A DNA stretch of 64,000 nt from CAYRWR01 sp964428015 (GCA_964428015.1 CAYRWR010000001.1:239145-303144); one strand, 5' to 3'. Shown: positions 8,275-17,120, counted from the first letter of the stretch. The notes: generated from the sequence alone by a model not told the origin. Numbers and translations: made by a program.

Positions 8275-9168
8275 TTGAATACCACAAGATTATTGTTGAT
8301 TTTTCTCACCCTATCCCTGATATGCAATTCAGTTTTAGCACAGGATCCGAATTGGGGTACCCTGGTATCACTGGATAAAGCCGAATTAGTGGTTGAGGGT
8401 ACCATGAGAGTGGAGAACAATAATGCGGGCATAGGGCATCTTCAAATAGAAAAGGTATTAAAAGGAGAGGTTAAGTCGGATTTTATCAAAATTCATTTTG
8501 CTGATAAAAAGCTGGTCATACCTCATACCAAACAGGCGGAGCCGCCCCGCTATGTCTATACTGATGGGCAAAAAGGAATTTGGATATTACATAGTAAGAA
8601 TAATGATCAAAGATATAATCTCAACCAGTCTAATGTTTATTTTGAAGAGAAATGGATGGACTGGATGAGAGACAAAATAAGAGACCTGAACCTGAGAAAG
8701 TGGACTGTATCTGTAAATGGACTTTCAGGATCAGTGATAGTAGATGATGTGGGGCCCAATAAATCCTATAGATTTTTTATCCTCTGTGTACGTAATGATT
8801 CAACTCATCCTTTTTATATTAACACCCATTTCAGGATTAAAGAAAAAGAACAGCAGCGATTTCAAGCTTATATTATCACTCCTGATAAGAGTAAAATTGA
8901 TTTGCTCACTGGAAATGATATCCATGCCAGAATGGACGGAGAACCAGGCTGGCCCAGCCCTGATCCGCGCGATATGGTGCTGCTCCAGCCCGGACAGAAG
9001 ATGTACCTCCCCTACTATGGCCGATTCTATAGTTTCTATAAACAGCCAGTCCCAGGTCAATATCTTTTTCATGCTATATATCTGAATCAATTAAAGCGGT
9101 TAAATAAATTTGACGGTAAAATCTGGACGGGGCAGCTTATTTTTCCGGAGACTACTTTTCAATATTAA
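8275..9168 (+). CDS. Exported protein of unknown function
   Basis: A 297-residue protein starting at TTG 8275 with AAAGGAG seven bases in front. The N-terminus TRLLLIFLTLSLICNSVLAQ is a signal peptide, probably cleaved after LAQ. The N-terminal half carries the segment LQIEKVLKGEVKSDFIKIHF, common in exported proteins with a small beta-sandwich. The C-terminal half is beta-rich (VSVNGLSGSVIVDD, YLPYYGRFYSFYKQPVPGQYLFHAIY) and looks like an immunoglobulin-like fold. I do not recognise a family. It lies downstream of the ABC transporter, and a bidirectional terminator follows. Confidence 0.7.
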   Translation: MNTTRLLLIFLTLSLICNSVLAQDPNWGTLVSLDKAELVVEGTMRVENNNAGIGHLQIEKVLKGEVKSDFIKIHFADKKLVIPHTKQAEPPRYVYTDGQKGIWILHSKNNDQRYNLNQSNVYFEEKWMDWMRDKIRDLNLRKWTVSVNGLSGSVIVDDVGPNKSYRFFILCVRNDSTHPFYINTHFRIKEKEQQRFQAYIITPDKSKIDLLTGNDIHARMDGEPGWPSPDPRDMVLLQPGQKMYLPYYGRFYSFYKQPVPGQYLFHAIYLNQLKRLNKFDGKIWTGQLIFPETTFQY

Positions 9169-9190
9169 ATGGTTTTTCGATGATTATGAT

Positions 9191-9228
9191 AAAAAAAGGT
9201 GCCCCTCATTCAGGAGCACCTTTTTTTT
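9191..9228. terminator. Bidirectional intrinsic terminator between convergent genes
   Basis: A7 then GGTGC, an inner CCT/AGG pair, GCACC and T8. The hairpin serves the exported protein gene on the plus strand and the hydrolase gene on the minus strand, whose stop is at 9239. Confidence 0.9.
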
Positions 9229-9238
9229 CAATTACAAA

Positions 9239-11548
9239 TCAATACTGATAAAAATCATCATCCCTTACGGAGAAGGAAGTATTTCCGCCTACCCAGGCAC
9301 CATACCACAGGAAATTATTATACTGTTTATACTTGTTGTTTTTAAACTGTCTGGTATAGGCAATAGTAGAATCTCCCGTGGGTAAGTAATTAGGCCGGGC
9401 ACAGAACCACAGCCGGGAATCATAATAATACAGCTGGCACTGATGGTCATTGAGCATGGTTTCAAAAGTCCAGTCTATGGCGTAGCCATGGAAGATTTCA
9501 GCGTTGGAGGTATGCCAGGCCGTTGTCACACAGTATTTACTAGCCAGTTGCTGACGCAGACTGGAGGGGAGTTGGCTGATGGCATTGGCATACTGGGCCT
9601 TCTTAGGATAGGTATAATAATCTGTAGTATCCCAGTGGAATTGCACCAGGCGGTCCCAATTAGCTTGACCTATAGTATTGATAATGAAGGTATAGGGCCA
9701 GGCATCATTCAGATCAATTAGGGGTACCAAGGCGTACAAGCTACCGGCACAGGAGCCGTTTACATTATCAAATGATTGTCGGCCTATAAAAGTAGCGCTT
9801 AGCCAAAGCATACTATGTCCATACTGATCTATTTTTCTCATTATAGATTCTACCCTCTCCAGATGGTAGTCCGGTTCAGTGGACCATCCCAGGACAGTAG
9901 CAGTCTTTGTATCAATATCTCCCGGAAAATATGGTTCAGCCAGGATGATCTTCATCTTTCTTTTTGCCAGGATCTCAGGGTCATCCATACCCAGTACCAC
10001 CATCTGAGCGCCTGTACTATGCCCGACCAGAGTGACTTCTCCATTATAGGTAGACAGGGAGACCGGATTATAGTGTCTGGTGCCGTCTGTTTCCTGGTAA
10101 TAATTCATAGCCACACCATTGATAAGATTATCTTTCAGGGCCTGTTTAAAAACATCTCCATATTGTCCGGGTGACCATACAGCATCTACCACCGAATTTA
10201 CTTTGGTTATATCACTACCCGCATCATGGCCGGCCACTTGCCAGGTTCCCTGGGGCCAGCGATAATAACCCACATTATATCCCTTATCCAACAGTCTCTG
10301 AGCATATTTAAAAGTCTCATAGATTCCTGGATCCACTACACTGGACCAGCCATGGACAAAGATGACAGTGGGGCGGGATGGATCGAAAAGAATGTACTCC
10401 TGGGTTTCTTTCCAGGGATTATAACTGATAATGTTCTTCTGTGTACGGGGATACCAGTAAAAACCGGTGGATGAATTATCTGCATAGAGAGGGGGTAAAG
10501 CTTTTAATTCATAACCGCCGCCTTTTTTCCAGTATCCATCCAGGTAGTCGTGCGATACCTCTGCACTGGGGACCTGCTTCAGAGTCTTATATTGATCCTG
10601 TTTCCTGATTTCCAGGAAGTACTGGGTTTTGCCATCCGGAGCTACCCCCAGGTAGTCGTAATAACAGCTGCTGCTGGCATTTTTCCACCAGACTGTGGTA
10701 TTTTTATCTACGTCCGCGATCAGATTATAGGTATATTCCGGTGAAGTAGCAAAGCTGAAATTTTTATATACTACTCGGACCTGGTATTTGATAGAGGGGG
10801 TAAGGGTGGTGGTACTGTCGAGCTGTTCCTTATAGCCGCCTCCGCCGGTGACATCGATACTGTACTTGGTCACTCCGCTCAGATCCTGGTACTTGTCAGG
10901 GTATGCCTGATAGACATTTCCCTTGATGGCATCCGGACCGTCATTAATGATGACATAGATACCATCCACAATGTTGGTACTGGTCACGGTAAAGTCCCAC
11001 CACAGGTTATACTTTTCACAGCGGTAAATCTGGGGAGGGTTTGTGCCTGTACCCTGGTATCTCTGGTACTCCTTCCATCCGCCGGATGCTATATTGCGGA
11101 TAACCGTATTATTAAAATCAAAAGTTCCTGCGGTTACACCGGATTGGTTACTGGATACAGCCTGCTGCACTTCATCCTCAGTAAATTCCAATACATTCTT
11201 GCCCCGGCACAGATAGATATTGGCACTCTGCCAGGATTTTTCGAATGTATTATAGGACAGCTTTGCCCGGCTGATCTCTTGACCCAGCTGATTTTTAACG
11301 ATGATCAGATTTCCTCTGCCCTGTTTACTGAAAAAGATATAAGGGATATTTGTATCTCCCTCATTCAGATTGGCCTCACATTTTCCCGAGCCTTCGATCA
11401 CATCCACTATCTCAGTCCGGTCGAAAGTGGCGTTTTTAATCAGAGTCTCAGCAGAGATTGTTTTAAATTCGGAGCCGGCTGGTGCCAGATCACAGGCAGA
11501 AATCAATGCGATTATTAATACCCATGCAAGCATTAAGACCTTTTTCAT
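9239..11548 (-). CDS. Large lipoprotein with alpha/beta-hydrolase domain
   Basis: A 769-residue protein. The lipoprotein signal has its cysteine at 19 (LIIALISACD). The N-terminal ~380 residues are beta-rich, with fibronectin-like segments such as VDGIYVIINDGPDAIKG. From about residue 390 an alpha/beta-hydrolase core follows: PTVIFVHGW (oxyanion loop, HG at 399-400) and the nucleophile elbow VGHSTGAQ (Ser511). The C-terminal part continues to about residue 769 with a histidine in WHTSNAEIFHGYAID as possible catalytic base. A surface lipase or esterase is likely; the substrate is unknown. The LuxR-type regulator gene lies 98 bases upstream on the same strand. Confidence 0.75.
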   Translation of the reverse strand: MKKVLMLAWVLIIALISACDLAPAGSEFKTISAETLIKNATFDRTEIVDVIEGSGKCEANLNEGDTNIPYIFFSKQGRGNLIIVKNQLGQEISRAKLSYNTFEKSWQSANIYLCRGKNVLEFTEDEVQQAVSSNQSGVTAGTFDFNNTVIRNIASGGWKEYQRYQGTGTNPPQIYRCEKYNLWWDFTVTSTNIVDGIYVIINDGPDAIKGNVYQAYPDKYQDLSGVTKYSIDVTGGGGYKEQLDSTTTLTPSIKYQVRVVYKNFSFATSPEYTYNLIADVDKNTTVWWKNASSSCYYDYLGVAPDGKTQYFLEIRKQDQYKTLKQVPSAEVSHDYLDGYWKKGGGYELKALPPLYADNSSTGFYWYPRTQKNIISYNPWKETQEYILFDPSRPTVIFVHGWSSVVDPGIYETFKYAQRLLDKGYNVGYYRWPQGTWQVAGHDAGSDITKVNSVVDAVWSPGQYGDVFKQALKDNLINGVAMNYYQETDGTRHYNPVSLSTYNGEVTLVGHSTGAQMVVLGMDDPEILAKRKMKIILAEPYFPGDIDTKTATVLGWSTEPDYHLERVESIMRKIDQYGHSMLWLSATFIGRQSFDNVNGSCAGSLYALVPLIDLNDAWPYTFIINTIGQANWDRLVQFHWDTTDYYTYPKKAQYANAISQLPSSLRQQLASKYCVTTAWHTSNAEIFHGYAIDWTFETMLNDHQCQLYYYDSRLWFCARPNYLPTGDSTIAYTRQFKNNKYKQYNNFLWYGAWVGGNTSFSVRDDDFYQY

Positions 11549-11646
11549 TTGTTACTCCCAGAATTATTGATTTATACACAACTATTTTCTCATTTTTTAA
11601 AAATATTTTCAATAGGACTTTTGTCATGTTTTTAAAAATTATCACT

Positions 11647-12645
11647 TTAATGTACTACACTGTATTCCCGTTTTACCAGATAGGAAAACTCGATTCTGGT
11701 ATGGACTTCACATTTCTGGTAAATATTGGTTACATGATTGCGCAGGGTTCCTTCCGCAATAAATAAGCGCCGGCAGATCTCTTTATTACTCAGTCCTTTT
11801 AATATGAGCTGACAGACTTCCTTTTCACGATTGGAAATCCCGTATTTATTACAGAATTTCTCATCCAGGACATCGTTCATGTTTTGACCCGGCTTAAAAA
11901 AGAACCGTGCTATCATGAACAGAGAGATGGCATGGAGTACCAGATGATACAGATAGGGCACCAGAAAATTATCCAGTTTTTTGGAATTAAAAACATCCAT
12001 CATATTGTCTACCATATAGGTATGTAAATTCATACTGCGGAGAATATGCTTATCATCGATATAAACATAGGTAAATAATGCCGGAATAGCCAGAAAGAAA
12101 AACACAAAGCCAGCCTTTAGCCCGGTGCGGGCCAGAGGAGAAGGTATGAGAGGAACATTCCTGCGGAACGAAACATACAACAAACCCACCGTAAGGATCT
12201 GAAAGACACCAGTACCCAGAATTATCAGGAAAGTAATATGATAAAAATGCTCCAGGCTGGAACGGGTGATAAAAGCAATACCTAGGGATACTACAGACAG
12301 TATACTGACTAATATTGTGCCTATTTTTAAATAAGCCGGTATTGGATCATCCACCAGATAATAATACAGCCTGGCACTGAGTATACTGATAAGAGGCACT
12401 GTCACTAATACCACAGAATACGCGATGACTACCAGATATTCCAGACCCTTCATATCCGGATATAAGGCTGACAAAATGATATAAGCAGTCTGCGGAGCTA
12501 ATAACTGTATCTGATGCAGAATAATCAGCCACATATAGGAACGTGATCTGGGATTCCTGACCTTGAGGTGCAGAAATATAGATAAGATAAGATTTGCAGA
12601 AGCTATAGCAATAGTTATTTGTCCAAAGAATCTGACAAGAAACAT
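11647..12645 (-). CDS. Membrane-embedded LuxR-family transcriptional regulator
   Basis: A 332-residue protein. Residues 1-240 contain about seven hydrophobic segments without a recognisable sensor domain. Residues about 265-325 form a LuxR/GerE helix-turn-helix: SNREKEVCQLILKGLSNKEI, then a recognition helix in IAEGTLRNHVTNIYQKCEVHTR. The layout suggests a one-component regulator that senses something in or across the membrane and binds DNA from the cytoplasmic side. It lies upstream of the lipoprotein hydrolase on the same strand and divergent from a small secreted protein, either of which could be its target. A TATAAT box (minus strand, about 12683-12688) lies upstream. Confidence 0.83.
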   Translation of the reverse strand: MFLVRFFGQITIAIASANLILSIFLHLKVRNPRSRSYMWLIILHQIQLLAPQTAYIILSALYPDMKGLEYLVVIAYSVVLVTVPLISILSARLYYYLVDDPIPAYLKIGTILVSILSVVSLGIAFITRSSLEHFYHITFLIILGTGVFQILTVGLLYVSFRRNVPLIPSPLARTGLKAGFVFFFLAIPALFTYVYIDDKHILRSMNLHTYMVDNMMDVFNSKKLDNFLVPYLYHLVLHAISLFMIARFFFKPGQNMNDVLDEKFCNKYGISNREKEVCQLILKGLSNKEICRRLFIAEGTLRNHVTNIYQKCEVHTRIEFSYLVKREYSVVH

Positions 12646-12940
12646 GATTACCCCAACACACCAAATTATTTATTACCATATTATACACCATAAAAATAAA
12701 ATTCAAAACATTTATGAAGATTTATTTCTTTTTTAAAACTTTCGCTTTGGAATGAAATTGATTTCATGATGAAGAATAAACTTTCTCTAAAAGACGATTT
12801 TAAGTTCATGAAACACATTTTCCATAGCATGCTATTCGCCTCTTTTTCTGCACACTATCTGTGAATTCTCTTAAACCGTTTACATAGCCTATTTTTTATT
12901 TTACCTGTATAGCAGTACTTAGGGGATTGTCAGGGGGTTT
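12646..12940. other. Regulatory intergenic region between divergent genes
   Basis: About 490 bases separate the LuxR-type gene from the secreted protein gene at 13134. The left part is AT-rich, with a TATAAT box for the LuxR-type gene on the minus strand near 12683-12688. No gene is visible. Confidence 0.5.
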
Positions 12941-12956
12941 TGGCATGATTATTGCT
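12941..12956 (+). promoter_or_regulatory. Sigma-54 (RpoN) promoter
   Basis: TGGCATG-N4-TTGCT matches the RpoN -24/-12 consensus TGGCAYG-N4-TTGCW at every defined position with correct spacing. It points toward the secreted protein gene, leaving a leader of about 165 bases. Confidence 0.75.
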
Positions 12957-12996
12957 TTTGGTTAGGGTAAACTCACCGGTTTAATGAACTTGACAA

Positions 12997-13011
12997 TTGA
13001 TAATATATCAA
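12997..13011. promoter_or_regulatory. Inverted repeat in the leader
   Basis: TTGATA-ATA-TATCAA is a perfect 6-bp inverted repeat, 40 bases downstream of the sigma-54 site. It could be an operator, but nothing shows which protein binds it. Confidence 0.4.
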
Positions 13012-13133
13012 GATGCAGGATATGAGAAAGGTTGGGTAATAGTACTCATGTTTCACGGAGATTTTGAACTTATCTTTTTCATACGCCAATGCATCTAATT
13101 AATAGGAAAAATTCCATTAATAAGGAGAGTGCT

Positions 13134-13628
13134 ATGAAAAAGAAAGTGTTCAGTGTCTTTCTGCTGGTGGCTATGTCTGCCGGCTCTGCCAGTGCCCTGT
13201 CCATCTATAGTGATAATTTTGACGGGTCTACCTCTACCATTCCGGGCTGGAAAAGATCCAATTCCAGTTATGTACAGAAGTATACCGGCACCTACAAAGT
13301 GGGCAAAGCCTCCATGCGGGTCAGTAAGAATTACAATGCCATCACCTACCTCAATGTAGCTCCCTTCAAGAGCATGGTGCTGAAATTCAAAATGGCAGCT
13401 ACTTCCCTGGAAGCAGGGGAATACCTCCTCTGTGAATATCAGCTCAACAACGGTACCTGGAAACAGGCCGCCAAACTGGCTGACGGCTCCGACAATGGCG
13501 TATTCCGTTCCTATAGTGTCACTATTGCCAATGCCAATATCCTGGCAATACGCTTCCGCATGGTCTCCAATTCTACCTACGACTACGGCTATATTGATGA
13601 CATCGAACTGACCGGCCTGCGTAAGTAA
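13134..13628 (+). CDS. Small secreted beta-sandwich protein
   Basis: A 164-residue protein starting at ATG 13134 behind AAGGAGAGTGCT. The signal peptide (MKKKVFSVFLLVAMSAGSASALS) is followed by a single domain: YSDNFDGSTSTIPGWKRS, then alternating strands, ending IRFRMVSNSTYDYGYIDDIEL. The pattern DNFDG...W...YIDDIEL is that of MAM/concanavalin-like jelly-roll domains found in secreted adhesins and carbohydrate-binding modules. It lacks any anchor and should be released or periplasmic. A sigma-54 promoter and a strong hairpin frame the gene, so it looks like a separately regulated, possibly highly expressed protein. Confidence 0.75.
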   Translation: MKKKVFSVFLLVAMSAGSASALSIYSDNFDGSTSTIPGWKRSNSSYVQKYTGTYKVGKASMRVSKNYNAITYLNVAPFKSMVLKFKMAATSLEAGEYLLCEYQLNNGTWKQAAKLADGSDNGVFRSYSVTIANANILAIRFRMVSNSTYDYGYIDDIELTGLRK

Positions 13629-13648
13629 CCAAAGAAAAAACCTTTAAA

Positions 13649-13689
13649 AACAAGAATAGGGATACCAAAACGGTATCCCTATTCTTGTT
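13649..13689 (+). terminator. Long hairpin terminator
   Basis: An 18-bp perfect stem (13649-13666 with 13672-13689) around an AAAAC loop, 20 bases after the stop. The T run after it is short (TTGTTTG), so it may also act as a stabilising 3' structure. Confidence 0.75.
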
Positions 13690-13715
13690 TGTCCAGGGCT
13701 GACAAAGGAGAAATC

Positions 13716-13838
13716 ATGCATAAAATTAATAATAGAACTGATAATCCTGGCAGCATAGCCTACCCACCACTTAATAATGCGGCATTAAATTTAGCTAATA
13801 TGACTCTATTTCAAAACCATAGTGGGATCATTCAGTAG
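13716..13838 (+). CDS. Possible small protein, 40 residues
   Basis: An ATG preceded by a strong AAAGGAG with five bases of spacing opens a 40-codon frame (MHKINNRTDNPGSIAYPPLN to GIIQ). It has no membrane segment, no cysteines and no recognisable family; it is rich in Asn. Its last 33 bases overlap the 3' end of the convergent quinone reductase gene. The ribosome binding site is the only positive evidence. Confidence 0.3.
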   Translation: MHKINNRTDNPGSIAYPPLNNAALNLANMTLFQNHSGIIQ

Positions 13839-14414
13839 TAAACCCAGAGTATAGGCTTTGTGTAGGTGCAGGGGGAGATTTTTTTCCCGAAGAGGCATGT
13901 CATGACGGGACATCCCGTCAAAGATTACCAGATCAGCCTGGCGGGCCCGGTCATGGATGCGGTCTCGAAGCAAGATGGTACGCAGGGCATCCAGGTGGCC
14001 ATATTCGGTCAGATTCTGTAGAGTATGACCGGTAGTACATAGAAAAAGAGCCCTGTCCAGAGTCTGCATGGCTCTGTCACCATAGGCAAAACCATAACTC
14101 CACACCCGGTCAAACCAGCCTATCATTTTAGCAGGAGCGTCTGTCCAGAAAACGGGGAAAATAAACACTAGAGCATCCGCACGTTGGATCTTAACCTGCT
14201 CCTCCTGTACATCAGGGGACAGAGGCAGATCCTCCCGGTAAAAACCATCACGCAGGTACTCTGACTCACTCATGTCGGAACAAAAATCCATAGTATAGAG
14301 ATCAGAGAGCTCATGGCTGTGACCGGCATCATCCAGGCCTGCGATAAAAGAGTCTAATACCTGTCGGGTAAAAGACTGAGGGCTGGGATGGCAGTAGACT
14401 ATAAATACATGCAT
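13806..14414 (-). CDS. Flavodoxin-fold NAD(P)H oxidoreductase
   Basis: A 202-residue protein of the NQO1/KefF/MdaB family. The N-terminal strand and FMN/FAD phosphate loop MHVFIVYCHPSPQSFTRQVL and the block ALVFIFPVFWTDAPAKMIGWFDRVWSYGFAY are diagnostic. These enzymes carry out two-electron reduction of quinones or nitro compounds with NAD(P)H, usually as dimers on the cytoplasmic side. Length is normal. The DUF1858 gene upstream (stop 14447, same strand) leaves a 32-base gap, so they may be co-transcribed. Confidence 0.88.
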   Translation of the reverse strand: MHVFIVYCHPSPQSFTRQVLDSFIAGLDDAGHSHELSDLYTMDFCSDMSESEYLRDGFYREDLPLSPDVQEEQVKIQRADALVFIFPVFWTDAPAKMIGWFDRVWSYGFAYGDRAMQTLDRALFLCTTGHTLQNLTEYGHLDALRTILLRDRIHDRARQADLVIFDGMSRHDMPLREKNLPLHLHKAYTLGLLLNDPTMVLK

Positions 14415-14446
14415 TTTTTTCCTCGAATGAATTTATATGACAGTGA

Positions 14447-14683
14447 TTACTTTAGGCTGCGTTTATTCTCTATCTCCCGGACTGCTCGGTTGAGCTGATC
14501 TATCAGAAAGTGTAAATCCAGACCATGCAGAAATGCAGCTTGTCTGACTGTAATGAATCGGGCTATGAAGCGTCGTAGAAAATACGGTGCCAGAGATTTA
14601 ACCCCCATTTGATTCATGTAGGGTGCTATATCTCCATAATTTTTTAGAATATCTGAGACACGGGTGGATTCTGTGATAATCAT
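14447..14683 (-). CDS. DUF1858-domain protein
   Basis: A 78-residue protein. The ATG at 14683 is used because GAGAGAG lies just in front; earlier in-frame starts have no site. The N-terminus MIITESTRVSDILKNYGDIAPYMNQMGV follows the DUF1858 pattern (a short helix-turn-helix-like domain common in anaerobes, often with cysteines). Here the cysteines are absent. The rest is a helix with LDLHFLIDQLNRAVREIE. The function is unknown; the domain commonly accompanies redox or hybrid-cluster proteins. It sits before a quinone reductase. Confidence 0.7.
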   Translation of the reverse strand: MIITESTRVSDILKNYGDIAPYMNQMGVKSLAPYFLRRFIARFITVRQAAFLHGLDLHFLIDQLNRAVREIENKRSLK

Positions 14684-14810
14684 GGTCAGCTCTCTCATTA
14701 AAGATCGATTATTATAGCAGGGCTGGTTCGTCCTGACAATCAACTAAAGTAATAAAAAGATTTTAATACTGCTTTTTTAGAAAAGTTTGAGTATTCGCTG
14801 AACACTTTTT

Positions 14811-14970
14811 CCTACGCGGAGCGTTAACAGGAACGGCACTGAGAAATCACAGAAGCGCCAGCCCTATAAATCCTCCTGAAATAAACCCATATCTGCAGGG
14901 CGGGAGCGCCCCCTACCCCCGCACCCCCGGGACAGGTGGGGATAGAACCGGCACCGGAAGGGGCCTCCAC
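14811..14970 (-). repeat. GC-rich dispersed repeat, copy B
   Basis: Reverse complement of copy A at 4290-4458, 41 of 43 identical in the core (14889-14931). The shared ends are CAGTGCCGT...GTTAACG.CTCCGC (14811-14840) and GTGGAGGCC (14962-14970). It fills the gap between the DUF1858 gene and the TPR gene; no protein gene is visible in it. Confidence 0.8.
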
Positions 14971-15058
14971 TCTGATTAAAACTGTGACTCAGCAAAGGCT
15001 CACATGGAAACAAAAAGTGACACTATCAGATGCAGGATGGAAGACAGAGTTGTCTTTT

Positions 15059-15754
15059 TTACTTTATTTTGGACTGCCACTCACTCTGTTTGTCCATAAT
15101 AGCTTTGACCATACGTTCGTCTTTGGCCAGAGGCAGAGCTTTGGCGGCATAATCCAGTGCAGACTGATATTTCTTTTTGTAGCCCCAGTAGCTGGCATAC
15201 ATAAAATAGACAAAGGACTTGTAGTCTCCGTCACGGGACAGACCTTCCAGTTGAGCCAGGACGATGGCCATATCGGCACGGCCCTGCTTTTCATTACCGC
15301 CCATGATACCGGGGAGAAACAGCAGGATCAAACCCCGATAGAGCCGGGGCAGATAGTGGTCAGGATAGAGCTCGATAGCCCTATTAAATACAGCCAGGGC
15401 TTTTTTAGTCTGGCTGATCTGAGCGCTCATGCCTTTTTCAAACCGGGCCAGAGAGGAAAAGCCCAGGCCCAGATAACTCAGAGAGTAGACATTGGTACTC
15501 CCTGAGAGCAGAGACTCAAAAGTACTGATGGCACGCTCGGTCTGAGCACGGTTGGTGGTGATATTGCCCAACCTATAATAGACCAGCCCGTCCTGAAAGC
15601 GGTCCAGCTCTGATACCCCACCAGTCAGAAAACTTTGGACATACTCCACGCTGTTTTCTTTGAAGACTTTATTTTCAATCTTTTCGAAAGGATTAGATAG
15701 AGCCTGTAGAGACAGGGGCAGGCTTAAAAACAGCAGCATCAGAAATATTTTCAT
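15059..15754 (-). CDS. Periplasmic TPR-repeat protein
   Basis: A 231-residue exported protein with a signal peptide (MKIFLMLLFLSLPLSLQALS). Helical pairs follow, with TPR-like motifs such as YRLGNITTNRAQTERAISTFESLLSG, SYLGLGFSSLARFEKG and ALAVFNRAIELYPDHYLPRLYRGLILLF. TPRs mediate protein-protein contacts, here probably in the periplasm. It starts 13 bases after the murD stop and is likely co-transcribed with it, but no specific link to peptidoglycan synthesis is shown. Confidence 0.78.
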   Translation of the reverse strand: MKIFLMLLFLSLPLSLQALSNPFEKIENKVFKENSVEYVQSFLTGGVSELDRFQDGLVYYRLGNITTNRAQTERAISTFESLLSGSTNVYSLSYLGLGFSSLARFEKGMSAQISQTKKALAVFNRAIELYPDHYLPRLYRGLILLFLPGIMGGNEKQGRADMAIVLAQLEGLSRDGDYKSFVYFMYASYWGYKKKYQSALDYAAKALPLAKDERMVKAIMDKQSEWQSKIK

Positions 15755-15767
15755 TGAAGCTCCCGGT

Positions 15768-17120
15768 TCAAATCTGCATGATCAGATTCACATTGCGTTT
15801 AAAATCTTCGCCGCGCTCTTCGTAGTTACGGTACATGTCAAAACTGGCACAACCCGGGGAAAGCAGTACTACGTCACCGGGATCAGCCAGCCGTCGGGCT
15901 GTCTCCACGGCATCTTTCATCGATTTAGCCCGGTGGGAGGGTTGAAAACTGAGCTCCCGTTCAATTTTTTCAGAGGCCTCACCGATGAGGATGAGATTTT
16001 TTAGTTTTTCCTGCACCAGTTCAGACAGAACGGTAAAATCCAGTCCCTTGTCCCGACCGCCCACGATGAGATGGACGGGCTGCTGAAAACTCTCCAGGGC
16101 TTTTTGCAGGCTGTTAACAGTGGTGGACTTGGAATCATTGTAGTATTCCACTCCCTGGACATTAGCCACAAATTCCAGACGATGAGGCAGGCCATGGAAC
16201 ACCGCCAGGGTATTGGAAATGGCTTTCTCGCTGATACCCAGACTACGGGCCATGAGCACCGCTGCCATGATATTCTCCATATTATGTACGCCGATCAGTT
16301 TGATATCATCGGTCTCCAAAAGAGGACGCTGGTAGTGAAAAATAGTCCTGCCGTCAAAGTAGGCATCCGCCCGGTAGTCAAACCGGCTGAAGGTCTGCAG
16401 AGAGGCCCGCACGTGGGAAACGATATCCCGGTATGCTGGAGAATCCAGATTGACTATGGCGGTATCAGATACGTCCATATTGGCGAAGATACGTTTTTTT
16501 GCCAGGAGATATTCCTGCAGGCTGGCGTACCGGTCCATATGATCTTCCGCGATATTCAGAAAAGCTGCCACCCTGGGGTGGAAATCACGTATCTCCTCCA
16601 ACTGAAAGGAGGACAGTTCCAGTACTATGATGGTGTCTTCACTCAGGTCTTCTTCCAGTTCAAAGATGGCTGTTCCAATGTTGCCGCCCACTCGGGCATC
16701 CCGTTCCGCGGCAATAATAGCGTGAGTCAGAGTGGTAGTAGTGGTCTTCCCGTCCGTGCCGGTGATAGCCACATAAGTGAGAGAAGGGTGCAGACGGTAG
16801 AAGAGTTCAATGTCTCCCATGACCTCTATACCCCGGCTCAGAGCGGCCTGGATAATAGGTATATTGAGGGGTACTCCGGGACTGGGCAGGACTATGTCAA
16901 TGGGGAAGTCATCCAGTATGCGCACTGATTGGTCACCCAGGGCATTGATCACCTCTCCCCGGTAACTCAGCTGTTCCAGCAGTGCCCGCTTTTCTTCATT
17001 ATCCACAGTATCGGAAATAATAAGACGGGCTTTGCGTTTGAGTAGAGCCAAAGCGGCAGCATAGCTGGTACGCCGTGTAAAGCCCAGGATGAGGACGGTT
17101 TTAGATTCCAGATTAATCAT
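15768..17120 (-). CDS. murD: UDP-N-acetylmuramoyl-L-alanine--D-glutamate ligase
   Basis: A 450-residue Mur ligase of normal length. It shows the N-terminal UDP-binding Rossmann segment (KTVLILGFTRRTSYAAALALL), the ATP loop AITGTDGKTTTTTL, the central block NIAEDHMDRYASLQEY with catalytic His, and the C-terminal YYNDSKSTTVNSL and LLSPGCASFDMYRNYEERGEDF. MurD adds D-glutamate to UDP-MurNAc-L-Ala in the cytoplasm. SPGVP and SPGCASFD separate MurD from MurC/E/F. The other mur genes are not in this window, so the gene lies outside a dcw cluster here. Confidence 0.95.
   Translation of the reverse strand: MINLESKTVLILGFTRRTSYAAALALLKRKARLIISDTVDNEEKRALLEQLSYRGEVINALGDQSVRILDDFPIDIVLPSPGVPLNIPIIQAALSRGIEVMGDIELFYRLHPSLTYVAITGTDGKTTTTTLTHAIIAAERDARVGGNIGTAIFELEEDLSEDTIIVLELSSFQLEEIRDFHPRVAAFLNIAEDHMDRYASLQEYLLAKKRIFANMDVSDTAIVNLDSPAYRDIVSHVRASLQTFSRFDYRADAYFDGRTIFHYQRPLLETDDIKLIGVHNMENIMAAVLMARSLGISEKAISNTLAVFHGLPHRLEFVANVQGVEYYNDSKSTTVNSLQKALESFQQPVHLIVGGRDKGLDFTVLSELVQEKLKNLILIGEASEKIERELSFQPSHRAKSMKDAVETARRLADPGDVVLLSPGCASFDMYRNYEERGEDFKRNVNLIMQI

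Noticed and set aside
12990..12995. TTGACA as a sigma-70 -35 box before the secreted protein gene
   Set aside because: No -10 box at 16-18 bases; the sigma-54 site upstream is far better.
16071..16928. 285-codon plus-strand frame over murD
   Set aside because: Antisense to a full-length MurD with all motifs; composition reflects the opposite strand.
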